The notes beneath the pieces were generated by a model, which saw nothing but the letters and a program-made list of their open reading frames with translations, ran no database searches and was not told the origin of the DNA. Below are positions 33,867 to 40,904 of a stretch of 64,000 nucleotides of DNA, piece after piece. Each line of letters opens with the position of its first letter. Positions within the stretch are counted from its first letter, which is position 1. This stretch comes from Streptomyces sp. R302. GTDB lineage: Bacteria > Actinomycetota > Actinomycetes > Streptomycetales > Streptomycetaceae. The stretch lies in the NCBI RefSeq assembly GCF_012927245.1, contig NZ_JABBGE010000014.1, positions 1-64,000 of the forward strand, read 5' to 3'. The position numbers were made by a program, and so were the translations under genes.

Positions 33867-33897
33867 CGCTAGATCCTGGACCGGACTCCAGATTCAA
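33867..33897 (-). promoter_or_regulatory. MerR-type promoter with operator in the spacer
   Basis: On the minus strand TTGAAT (33897-33892) is followed by a long spacer of about 19 bp holding the inverted repeat CTGGA-N6-TCCAG (33891-33876), then a poor -10. An over-long spacer with a dyad is the typical design of MerR-activated promoters. The start codon follows within about 9 bp. Confidence 0.6.
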
Positions 33898-34460
33898 CCC
33901 CTCCCCTCGTGACCTCCACCACACCGCATCGTGAACGAACCCCCTCCGACGCATGCCGGAGAGAGCCGCCGGGTCTTCGCGGACAGAGACTTGGACAGCA
34001 GATTCTCTGGAACCATGGCTCGATCGAGCCCGACCCGGTGCTCGGTTGTTCGTCGGCCGAAAGCGGAGGGCGAGGCGGCGGCGGAGGGCGAGCCGGCGGC
34101 AGCGTTGCTCGAGACGCTCTCCAGGACCAACCGGCTCCAGGATGATCTGGTGAAGGCCGGCCACCCTCAGGACCGACACGACGGCAGGGACGCCGCCCGT
34201 GCACGAGGCCGGCCTCACGACCGCACCGCCGCCCTGGCGCCCCGCGCCCCGAGCGACCTGGCCGACGCCCTCCTGATCTGCACTACTGGCAACGCGGTCG
34301 TCGGCAGAGGCACCACGCCCCTCTCCCTGCGGAGCATGGCGAGGGTCGCCGCCTTCGAGACGCTCACAGGCAAGCCTCACTCCGGCATGCTCGGCGGCAC
34401 CATCCCGGACGCCCTCGCCGCCCCCGCCGCCCTCGTCGCCCAGGGCTGTCGGCGCTGATC
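33898..34460. other. Non-coding stretch left of the dormancy island
   Basis: Around 560 bp lie between the MerR promoter and the flavohaemoprotein promoter region. Open frames exist on both strands but show no domain or compositional logic. I see no gene that I can support. Confidence 0.4.
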
Positions 34461-34465
34461 ACACC

Positions 34466-34567
34466 GGGACCATGGCTCCTTCGTCGTGTCCTACGTACGG
34501 GCCTCTGGTCCCGGCGCGCGCGACCCGGACCGGACCGGGAGGCCCTGACCACCGGGACCATGGTCCC
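34466..34567. promoter_or_regulatory. Three dormancy-type palindromes upstream of flavohaemoprotein gene
   Basis: GGGACCATGGCTCC (34466-34479), GGGCCTCTGGTCCC (34499-34512) and the perfect palindrome GGGACCATGGTCCC (34554-34567) share the pattern GGGMC-N4-GKCCC. This resembles the mycobacterial DosR box core GGGACT-WW-AGTCCC. The nearest site is about 106 bp before the hmp-like ATG. Confidence 0.65.
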
Positions 34568-34672
34568 GCGTCCTGCGTACACGAGGAGCAGGGCGGTCCT
34601 GAGCTGTTAAACCAGAGGGTGCCTGCCGCTGCCCAGCGGCAACTCTTCTCCGCTTCCTCTCTCAGGAGTGTC

Positions 34673-35869
34673 ATGCTGTCTGCCGAGTCGGCCTCGCTGA
34701 TCCGGGCCACCCTGCCTGCCGTCGGCGGGGCACTGGACGAGATAACCACCCGCTTCTACGCCGCGATGTTCGCCGAGCACCCCGAACTGCTGGACGGTAT
34801 GTTCAACCGCGGGAACCAGGCCAGCGGCGCACAACGCCGGGCACTGGCCGGGTCGATCGCCGCCTTCGCCGGAGCGCTGCTGACCGACCCCGGCGCCCGC
34901 CCGGACACCCTGCTCGCCCGCATCGCCCACAAGCACGTGGCCGTCGGCGTCACCGAAGACCAGTACACGATCGTGCACAAGTACCTGTTCGCCGCCATCG
35001 CCGACGTCCTGGGCGAAGCGATCACCCCGGACGTCGCGGCCGCCTGGGACGAGGTCTACTGGCTGATGGCCGGGGCCCTCATCGCCCAGGAAGCGCGCCT
35101 CTACCTCGAAGCGCAGGTACGGCCCGGACACCCCTGGCGGCAGTGGACCGTCGTCGAGCGCCGCCAAGAGACCCCCGACACCGTCTCCTTCCTGCTGCGC
35201 CCCGCCGACGGCGCCCCCGCCCCTCGCGCCCGGGCCGGGCAGTACGTCAGCGTGCGCGTGCGGATGCCCGACGGAGTGCACCAACTCCGCCAGTACAGCC
35301 TCTCCTCGGCCCCTGGCGACCAGACGCGCCGCATCACCGTCAAGCGCGTGACCGGCGGAGGAGCCCCCGACGGCGAAGTGTCCAGCCTGCTGCACCACAC
35401 CCTCCGAGCCGGCGACGAGCTCACCCTTTCCGCCCCCTTCGGCGACATCGTGCTGGACGATGCGGACACGCCGCTGGTACTGGTCTCCGCCGGCATCGGC
35501 TGCACCCCGATGGTCTCCATGCTCGAGCACCTGGCGTCCACCACACCCACCCGGCCCGTCACGGTCCTGCACGCCGACCGCTCACCCGCCGACCACGCGC
35601 TGCGCGCCGACACCCGCCGGCTGGTCGGCACGCTGCCGAATGCGCGCGCCACATTCTGGTACGAGCACGGCGCGGTGGAAGAGCCCGGCTCCCAGGCGGG
35701 GTTGATGGACCTCAGTACGCTCGAACTGTCCACCGACGCGAGCGTGTACCTGTGCGGCCCGCTCCCCTTCATGCGCGAGGTCAGGGCGCAACTGCTGCGC
35801 GGCGGAATCCCCGCCCGCACCATCCGTTACGAGGTCTTCGGCCCCGATCTGTGGCTGGCCGACGCCTGA
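34673..35869 (+). CDS. hmp: Flavohaemoprotein (globin-FAD-NAD reductase; nitric oxide dioxygenase)
   Basis: The 398-residue protein unites a haem globin domain (about 1-140; proximal His in IAHKHVAVGVTEDQY near 84), an FAD domain with RQYSLSSAPG near 205 and an NAD domain with VSAGIGCTPMVSML near 270-283, and ends in YEVFGPDLW. Flavohaemoproteins convert NO and O2 to nitrate with NADPH and protect against nitrosative stress. ATG 34673 has AGGAG 4-5 bases upstream; longer in-frame starts lie inside the operator region. The cluster of DosR-like boxes upstream suggests hypoxia/NO control by the linked two-component system. Confidence 0.95.
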   Translation: MLSAESASLIRATLPAVGGALDEITTRFYAAMFAEHPELLDGMFNRGNQASGAQRRALAGSIAAFAGALLTDPGARPDTLLARIAHKHVAVGVTEDQYTIVHKYLFAAIADVLGEAITPDVAAAWDEVYWLMAGALIAQEARLYLEAQVRPGHPWRQWTVVERRQETPDTVSFLLRPADGAPAPRARAGQYVSVRVRMPDGVHQLRQYSLSSAPGDQTRRITVKRVTGGGAPDGEVSSLLHHTLRAGDELTLSAPFGDIVLDDADTPLVLVSAGIGCTPMVSMLEHLASTTPTRPVTVLHADRSPADHALRADTRRLVGTLPNARATFWYEHGAVEEPGSQAGLMDLSTLELSTDASVYLCGPLPFMREVRAQLLRGGIPARTIRYEVFGPDLWLADA

Positions 35870-35930
35870 CGGCTGCCACCCGGATCGCGTTCCCGGCGAA
35901 CGGCCCCCGGTGGACCGCTTCGGCCGCAAG

Positions 35931-35944
35931 GGGCCTGCAGGCCC
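35931..35944. promoter_or_regulatory. Dormancy-type palindrome upstream of flavodoxin-like remnant
   Basis: GGGCCTGCAGGCCC is a perfect palindrome (extended to 16 bp, 35930-35945). It lies about 78 bp upstream of the GTG of a broken flavodoxin-like gene. Confidence 0.6.
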
Positions 35945-36021
35945 CGAGCTGGTCCCCCACAGGTCCCTTGCCATCGTCTTGGGAAAGCGGAGGATCAGAG
36001 GGGGACAAGGAGGTGAGGACA

Positions 36022-36310
36022 GTGTCGCAACGCGTACTGATCACCTACGGGACGAAGGACTGGAGACGGGCCTGCGGCCACCCTCGGAGGTGGCGGACGG
36101 GACGCCCTACGACGCGGTTGTGATCGGTGGTGCCCTCTACACGGGCCGTTGGCACCGTGACGCCAGGCGCTTCTCGCGTCGGCACCGCCCTACGCTGCGG
36201 GGAAAGTCCGTCTGGCTGTTCAGCAGCGGCCCGCTTGCCCCTTCGGCATCGGAGCGGGAGATCCCGCCTGTGCCCGGCGCACGGCGCGCGCAGCGTCGTA
36301 CCGGCGGACG
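36022..36310 (+). pseudogene. Broken flavodoxin-domain gene
   Basis: A GTG with a very strong AAGGAGGTGAGG site starts MSQRVLITYGTK, the beginning of a flavodoxin/HemG-like domain with its FMN phosphate loop. The frame then fails after about 13 residues. The continuation PSEVADGTPYDAVVIGGALYTGRWHRDARRF and SVWLFSSGPL lies in another frame. A piece that should link the two parts is missing, and the 3' part ends in unrelated sequence near 36310. So an internal deletion with frameshift plus 3' truncation destroyed it. The first frame stops at 36123. The operator and ribosome site upstream remain intact. Confidence 0.75.
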
Positions 36311-36404
36311 GACCCGCTGGGGCGGCTCGGCTGCCCCGCCTGTCCTGGGCGCACGCGGAACGAGCGTGAATCGTCGGTGTGGGCCGCTCGGCCGACGGAC
36401 CCGT

Positions 36405-37274
36405 TCAGTCGTGCGGGACGACCGCGACCGGGGCCAGGCAGTGGTGCAGGACCGCGTGCGTGACGGTGCCGATGTGGGTACCGATCCGCGCGCGCCGGAT
36501 CCTGCGGCCGACGACGACGAGCCGGGCGTCGTGCGACAGCTCCATCAGGTCCTGCGCCGGCCGGCCCTGGCGGCAGTCGCGCACCACCGGCACGCCCGGG
36601 AACTTCTCGGTCCAGGGGGCCAGCGCCTCGTCGAGCGCCCGCCGCGCGTCTTCGGCGACCTCCGTCGTGAGCAGCGGCAGTACGCCGCCCATGTCGGGCC
36701 CGTAGAGCGCGGGGACGGCCCAGCTGTGGACCACCCGCAGGTCGCAGCCGTACCGGTCGGCCGCGGCGAAGCCGAAGGCGAGCACCTCGTCGCCGGGGGC
36801 GGACACGTCCAGACCGATGACCACCTCCCCCGTACGGTCCTGCTCGGGCTCCAGGGGGTCGTGCGGGCGGACGAGGACGACGGGGCGGCGCGTACGGGCG
36901 AGTACGGCCAAGGAGACCGACCCCGCGAGGAAGCCGGCCAGGCCGCCCAGACCGCGGGAGCCGAGCACCAGCGGTTCCGCTTTCTCCGCAGCGGCGCACA
37001 GCACCTCCACCGGGTCGCCGACCGCCCATTCCCCCTCGACGTCCAGGCCCGGGTGGTGGCGCCGCAGCCGCCTTTCGGCGATGGCGAGCGTCCGCTCGCC
37101 CCATCCGCGTGCCGTCGCCGGGTCGACCACACGGGTCCGGGGATCCTCGTCGACGCTCCAGGCGCGGAGCAGCCGCAGCGGCACGGCACGGCGCAGTGCC
37201 TCCCGGGCGGCCCACTGCGCGGCGGCGAGGCTTTCCGGGGATCCGTCGAGGCCGACGGTGACGGTACGGGACAT
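36405..37274 (-). CDS. Tandem-domain universal stress protein
   Basis: The 289-residue protein has two Usp domains (about 1-140 and 150-289). Each begins with a TVGLDGSPES- or VIGLDVSAPGDE-like strand; the ATP-binding signature G-S-R-G-L-G-G-L-A-G is near 106-115 with GSVS following, while the second domain has VVGRRIRRARIGTHIGTVTHAVL. Such proteins bind ATP and are made in dormancy and hypoxia. ATG 37274 is used. It is one of three Usp genes in the island and is divergent from the next one. Confidence 0.93.
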   Translation of the reverse strand: MSRTVTVGLDGSPESLAAAQWAAREALRRAVPLRLLRAWSVDEDPRTRVVDPATARGWGERTLAIAERRLRRHHPGLDVEGEWAVGDPVEVLCAAAEKAEPLVLGSRGLGGLAGFLAGSVSLAVLARTRRPVVLVRPHDPLEPEQDRTGEVVIGLDVSAPGDEVLAFGFAAADRYGCDLRVVHSWAVPALYGPDMGGVLPLLTTEVAEDARRALDEALAPWTEKFPGVPVVRDCRQGRPAQDLMELSHDARLVVVGRRIRRARIGTHIGTVTHAVLHHCLAPVAVVPHD

Positions 37275-37427
37275 GGGGACTCCGTGGGTGTGGCGGCCCG
37301 GGGGCCGGATGCGGCATACACGTGCGGCCTTCCGGGGCTCCCGAGGGAGATGGCCGGCCGGCACTTGAGGCGCCCTGTCGGGCTGGCCTGCCCCTCCACA
37401 GTGGTCGGCCCGGATGTCTTGCGCAGG

Positions 37428-37534
37428 GGGCCGAAGGTCCTGGTCGCGGGCCGGTGGACCTCGCGGCCGCGCATCACCGGCTGGACGGCCACGACGCCGT
37501 GACCGAACGGCCGGGAGACAGGGCCGATGGGCCC
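37428..37534. promoter_or_regulatory. Two dormancy-type palindromes between divergent usp genes
   Basis: GGGCCGATGGGCCC (37521-37534) is a perfect match to GGGCC-N4-GGCCC, 89-102 bp before the rightward usp ATG. GGGCCGAAGGTCCT (37428-37441) is a one-mismatch GGGMC-N4-GKCCC site facing the leftward usp. The 37275-37622 interval has no gene. Confidence 0.6.
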
Positions 37535-37622
37535 TCGGCGGATCGCTGCCCCTCACGGATGCTGAGGACAGGAAAGGGCGGCCGAAGCGGCCAGGCCCGT
37601 CGGACGTATGGAGGCACCCCCC

Positions 37623-38492
37623 ATGACCAGCGTCATCACTGTAGGAGTGGACGGTTCCGCGGAAAGTCTGGCAGCGGCCGACTGGGCGGCGGGGGAAGCC
37701 GCACTGCGCGGGATGCCGCTGCGCATCGTGCACGCCTGGCTCTGGCAGCCGGTGGACGTCCCCGTCGTCCAGGACAAGGAGACGCAGGCCAAGTCCGCCC
37801 ACACAGTGCTCCGCGAAGCCGAGACGCACGTCGCGGAACGGCACCCGGATCTCGAGGTCACCGCCGAAGTGGTCCAGGACACCGCGGTCGCCGCTCTCCT
37901 GAGGGAGGCCGAAGCGTCCGAGATGCTGGTGCTGGGTTCGCGGGGACACGGGGCGTTCGTCGGGTTCCTCCTCGGCTCCTACGGCCGGCAGGTGATCGCC
38001 GCCGCGAAGCGGCCCGTCGTCTCCGTGCGCACCCGTGACGGGCTGACGCAGACGGAAGGCGGCGAGGTCGTCGTGGGCCAGCAGGGCACGCCGGAGGACA
38101 GCGACGCGGTGCTCGGCTTCGCCTTCGAGGAGGCGGCCGCACGCGGCGCGGCCCTGCGGGCGGTACGGGCCTGGACCCTGCCGCCGATCTTCGCCTACAG
38201 CCCCGGCTCGATGATCCTCGCGAACGAGGCCGGAGCGCTGGAGCCGTTCGAGAAGAAGGCCCTGGCGGAGGCGCTCGCCCCATGGCGAACCCGGTTCCCC
38301 GACGTCCCGGTGACCGAGCACGTCGAGATCGGCAGCGCGGGGCAGGTACTGCTGTCGGCCGTGTCGAACGCGCAGCTGCTCGTGGTCGGCCGAAGGACGC
38401 GCCGCGCGCCCGTCGGTACCCGCATCGGATCGGTCGCCCACGCCGCCCTGCATCATGCCCCCTGCCCCGTCGCTGTCGTTCCGCACGACTGA
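37623..38492 (+). CDS. Tandem-domain universal stress protein
   Basis: The 289-residue protein again has two Usp domains; the first carries the ATP signature GSRGHGAFVGFLLGSYGRQV near 104-123, the second ends VVGRRTRRAPVGTRIGSVAHA. It is about as long as the divergent neighbour, and both presumably arose by duplication. ATG 37623 is used instead of the upstream ATG 37608, which would have no room for a ribosome site. A perfect dormancy-type palindrome lies about 90 bp upstream. Confidence 0.93.
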   Translation: MTSVITVGVDGSAESLAAADWAAGEAALRGMPLRIVHAWLWQPVDVPVVQDKETQAKSAHTVLREAETHVAERHPDLEVTAEVVQDTAVAALLREAEASEMLVLGSRGHGAFVGFLLGSYGRQVIAAAKRPVVSVRTRDGLTQTEGGEVVVGQQGTPEDSDAVLGFAFEEAAARGAALRAVRAWTLPPIFAYSPGSMILANEAGALEPFEKKALAEALAPWRTRFPDVPVTEHVEIGSAGQVLLSAVSNAQLLVVGRRTRRAPVGTRIGSVAHAALHHAPCPVAVVPHD

Positions 38493-38565
38493 GCCCGCCC
38501 GCTTCGGAGCGTGCCCCGGCCGGGGCGGTGGGCGGTGACGCCGCCGGACGGCCGAAAGGTGCAGA

Positions 38566-38589
38566 GGCCCGGCGGTCGCCCGCCGGGCC
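38566..38589. terminator. Hairpin between usp and response regulator genes
   Basis: A 10-bp perfect GC stem (38566-38575 with 38580-38589) with a 4-nt loop lies in the 185-bp gap between the convergent usp and response regulator genes. There is no U-tract. Confidence 0.55.
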
Positions 38590-38677
38590 GGATGCGCACA
38601 TCAGCCCCTGCTCGAGACCCGAGGGGTACCGAGGAGGGGCTTCGTCGTCGACTCGTCGCCGTGCGCGGAGGGCGACG

Positions 38678-39403
38678 TCAGATCCGCTGTCGGGCGTCGC
38701 GCCCGGCCGAACCCACCTGGTCGCCGTGGGCGGCCAGGGCCTGGGTGGCGATGACGGCGGCCTGCACGCGGCGTTCCACGCCCAGCTTGGCCAGCAGCCG
38801 GGAGACGTTGTTCTTGACCGTCTTCTCCGCCAGGTAGAGCCGCTTGCCGATCTGTCGGTTCGTCAGCCCCTCTCCCACCAGTGCGAGGATCTCCCGCTCC
38901 CGCTCCGTCAGCCCCGGAAGCCCCTGCGGCTGCTCCTCCTGAGGGGAGCCGCCACGAAGCCGGGCCATCACCCGGGCCGTGGCGCCGGGGTCCAGCATGG
39001 ACTGGCCGGAGGCCACCGTACGGACGGCGGTGACCAGGTCGGTGCCGGTGATCTGCTTGAGGACGTACCCGGACGCGCCGGCCATGATCGCGTCGAGCAG
39101 TGCCTCTTCGTCGTCGAACGACGTCAGCATCAGGCAGGCCAGATCGGGCATACGCGAGCGCAGCTCGCGGCAGACGCTCACGCCGTCCCCGTCAGGCAGG
39201 CGGACGTCGAGGACGGCGACCTGCGGGCGCAGCGCGGGCACCCGCACCAGCGCCTGCTCGACCGTGCCGGCCTCTCCGACCACGGTCAGATCGGGCTCGG
39301 CGTCCAGCAGATCATGCACACCGCGGCGCACCACCTCATGGTCGTCGAGAAGGAAGACCCTGACCGGTTCCTTCTCGGTGAGGCCACCGCTGCTGTCTGT
39401 CAT
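38678..39403 (-). CDS. NarL/LuxR-type response regulator, DosR/DevR (OsdR)-like
   Basis: The 241-residue regulator has a receiver domain with the acidic pair D20-D21 and phosphoacceptor D66 (VAVLDVRLPDGDG), and a LuxR helix-turn-helix near 165-225. The recognition helix reads AEKTVKNNVSRLLAKLG, nearly the DosR/DevR sequence, including the Lys-Asn pair that contacts DNA. DosR controls hypoxia and NO dormancy in Mycobacterium, and OsdR is the Streptomyces counterpart. The cognate kinase is probably the GAF sensor at 40.9-42.6 kb. Two palindromes lie 68-95 bp upstream of ATG 39403, so it may be autoregulated. Confidence 0.92.
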   Translation of the reverse strand: MTDSSGGLTEKEPVRVFLLDDHEVVRRGVHDLLDAEPDLTVVGEAGTVEQALVRVPALRPQVAVLDVRLPDGDGVSVCRELRSRMPDLACLMLTSFDDEEALLDAIMAGASGYVLKQITGTDLVTAVRTVASGQSMLDPGATARVMARLRGGSPQEEQPQGLPGLTEREREILALVGEGLTNRQIGKRLYLAEKTVKNNVSRLLAKLGVERRVQAAVIATQALAAHGDQVGSAGRDARQRI

Positions 39404-39470
39404 CGCATACTCCGTGTTCGCCGGATTCTCCGCCCCTAAGGGCGCGCCCCACGCATCGTGCCGTGCGCGT

Positions 39471-39498
39471 GGGACCATCGCCCAGGGCCGGATGGCCC
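39471..39498. promoter_or_regulatory. Dormancy-type palindromes upstream of the response regulator
   Basis: GGGCCGGATGGCCC (39485-39498) is perfect and flanked by A and T, so 16 bp are symmetrical. GGGACCATCGCCCA (39471-39484) is a degenerate neighbour that abuts it directly. They lie upstream of the DosR-like gene. Confidence 0.6.
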
Positions 39499-39803
39499 TC
39501 ATATCCCGGCCAGGCCCCGCGGATGCCGCGCCCGATGCCGCAGAGCCCCGTGCACCCCCCCCTGCGGCCGACGATCACGATCCGGGTGAACGGCGGGCGC
39601 CCGTCGGCGCCACCGTCGCGTCCGGCCCCATGTCCCCGCCGACACGACGAGGCACGGCCGCGAGGGACCTTCGACCCTCCGGGTACGGGCCCGCTTGGAC
39701 CTGCTGCCCCCACCCGCGCTCTGGTGGACTTCCTCGCGTCGGTACGGCCGGGCCCATCAGGGCCCCGGGACGCCGCCTGGACCAAGAAAGCAGGGCTGCC
39801 GCC

Positions 39804-40130
39804 ATGACGACGCCCCCGATCAGCCTGACCACGACTCCACTGGACCCCAGCACGACGACAGTCGCCCTGGCCGGGGAACTCGACGTCTACACCGTCGCCC
39901 ATATCGAGGAGACGCTGACCCACCTCGCCGGAGGGACCGAGCGCGAATTGCTGCTCGACCTGGCGGACGTCACCTTCTGCGACAGTTCCGGCGTCGCCCT
40001 GTTCCTGCGCGTGCACCGCCGATGCGTGGCGGCCGGCGTGCGCTTGAGCCTCTGCCGCATCCAGCGGCTTCCCGCTCGCGTCATCCGCGGCCTGGGCGTG
40101 GACCGCGCCGTGTCCTGTTCCTTCGCCTGA
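39804..40130 (+). CDS. STAS-domain anti-sigma factor antagonist
   Basis: The 108-residue protein is a complete STAS domain: TTVALAGELDVYTVAHIEE (residues 17-35) and LADVTFCDSSGVALFLRVHRRC near 50-72. The Ser of DSSG is the phosphorylation site of SpoIIAA/BldG-type antagonists. When unphosphorylated, such proteins bind an anti-sigma kinase and free a sigma factor. No anti-sigma kinase gene is beside it. ATG 39804 has a weak ribosome site. Its place within the island suggests cross-talk of the dormancy response with the sigma-B-like network. Confidence 0.88.
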   Translation: MTTPPISLTTTPLDPSTTTVALAGELDVYTVAHIEETLTHLAGGTERELLLDLADVTFCDSSGVALFLRVHRRCVAAGVRLSLCRIQRLPARVIRGLGVDRAVSCSFA

Positions 40131-40179
40131 CCCATCGGAGGGATCCGGCCGGGGGCGGTCACGGAACCGCACGCCGAAA

Positions 40180-40193
40180 GGTCCGTTCGGCCC
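40180..40193. promoter_or_regulatory. Dormancy-type palindrome upstream of FMN-binding protein gene
   Basis: GGTCCGTTCGGCCC matches GGGCC-N4-GGCCC with one mismatch, and is flanked by A and T. It lies 83-96 bp before ATG 40276. Confidence 0.5.
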
Positions 40194-40275
40194 TACTGAG
40201 GCAGCGCGTGACGGGAGACGCTGGACGGAGGCGGCGAAGGCGCCCAGGACCGAGCTGGAGCAGAAGGTGGGCACG

Positions 40276-40740
40276 ATGAAGGACGAAGCCACGCACACCG
40301 CGGTGGACGGCCGCCGTGAGGCGGTGGCGCCCCGGCGGATGCGACCGCTCGACCGTGCCGAGGCCCTGCGACTGCTCGGCAGCGTCTCGCTCGGGCGTAT
40401 CGTCTTCACGCAAGCGGCCCTCCCCGCCATCCGCCCGGTCAACCACCTCATGGACGGCGAGGACATCATCGTCCAGCTGCACGACGGCGCCACGCTCGCC
40501 TCCATCGTGACGCCCACCCAGGCCACCGGCGTCGTGGTGGCCTACGAGGCGGATGCCATCGACCCCGAGACGCACATCGGCTGGAGCGTGGTGGTCACCG
40601 GATACGCCCACCGGGTCACCGACGAGGGCCAGCTCGCGCGCTTCGCCGCCCGTCTGCGCCCCTGGGTGCAACACCCCGCCATGAACTCCGCGTTGCGCAT
40701 CCGGCCGGACCTGGTGACGGGCTTGCGGCTCACCGTATAG
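40276..40740 (+). CDS. Pyridoxamine 5'-phosphate oxidase-like FMN/F420-binding protein
   Basis: The 154-residue protein has the split β-barrel of the PNPOx-like family: LLGSVSLGRIVFTQAALPAIRPVNHLM near 35-61 and a core strand with VVVTGYAHRV near 110. Similar genes belong to the mycobacterial DosR regulon, where they bind flavin or F420. ATG 40276 has AGAAGG 8-9 bases upstream; GTG 40267 is the alternative. The substrate is unknown. Confidence 0.82.
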   Translation: MKDEATHTAVDGRREAVAPRRMRPLDRAEALRLLGSVSLGRIVFTQAALPAIRPVNHLMDGEDIIVQLHDGATLASIVTPTQATGVVVAYEADAIDPETHIGWSVVVTGYAHRVTDEGQLARFAARLRPWVQHPAMNSALRIRPDLVTGLRLTV

Positions 40741-40904
40741 GGCAGGCCTGCCAGTCGTACCGGATGACCCGGTCCTGCGACGGCGGGACCGTCTCCGCCG
40801 CGATCGCTCACCCGCTCCGCGGCCGGGCCAGGACACCGGGTGAACCCTCGAGCGCGTCCCGCGCCCCGACTGCACCGGCTGTGCCCCGGCAGCACAGCCG
40901 GCGG

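Noticed and set aside
33931..34458. Open frames of up to about 175 codons on both strands between MerR and flavohaemoprotein genes
   Set aside because: No domain, no convincing start site and no codon-position GC pattern that favours one frame; treated as non-coding.
36381..36394. GGGCCGCTCGGCCG resembling the dormancy palindrome
   Set aside because: Last position differs and the site is downstream of the usp stop with no gene starting beside it.
40741..40752. Palindrome GGCAGGCCTGCC after the FMN-binding protein gene as a dormancy operator
   Set aside because: Different sequence pattern (no GGGMC-N4-GKCCC core) and positioned at gene ends; at most part of a weak terminator.
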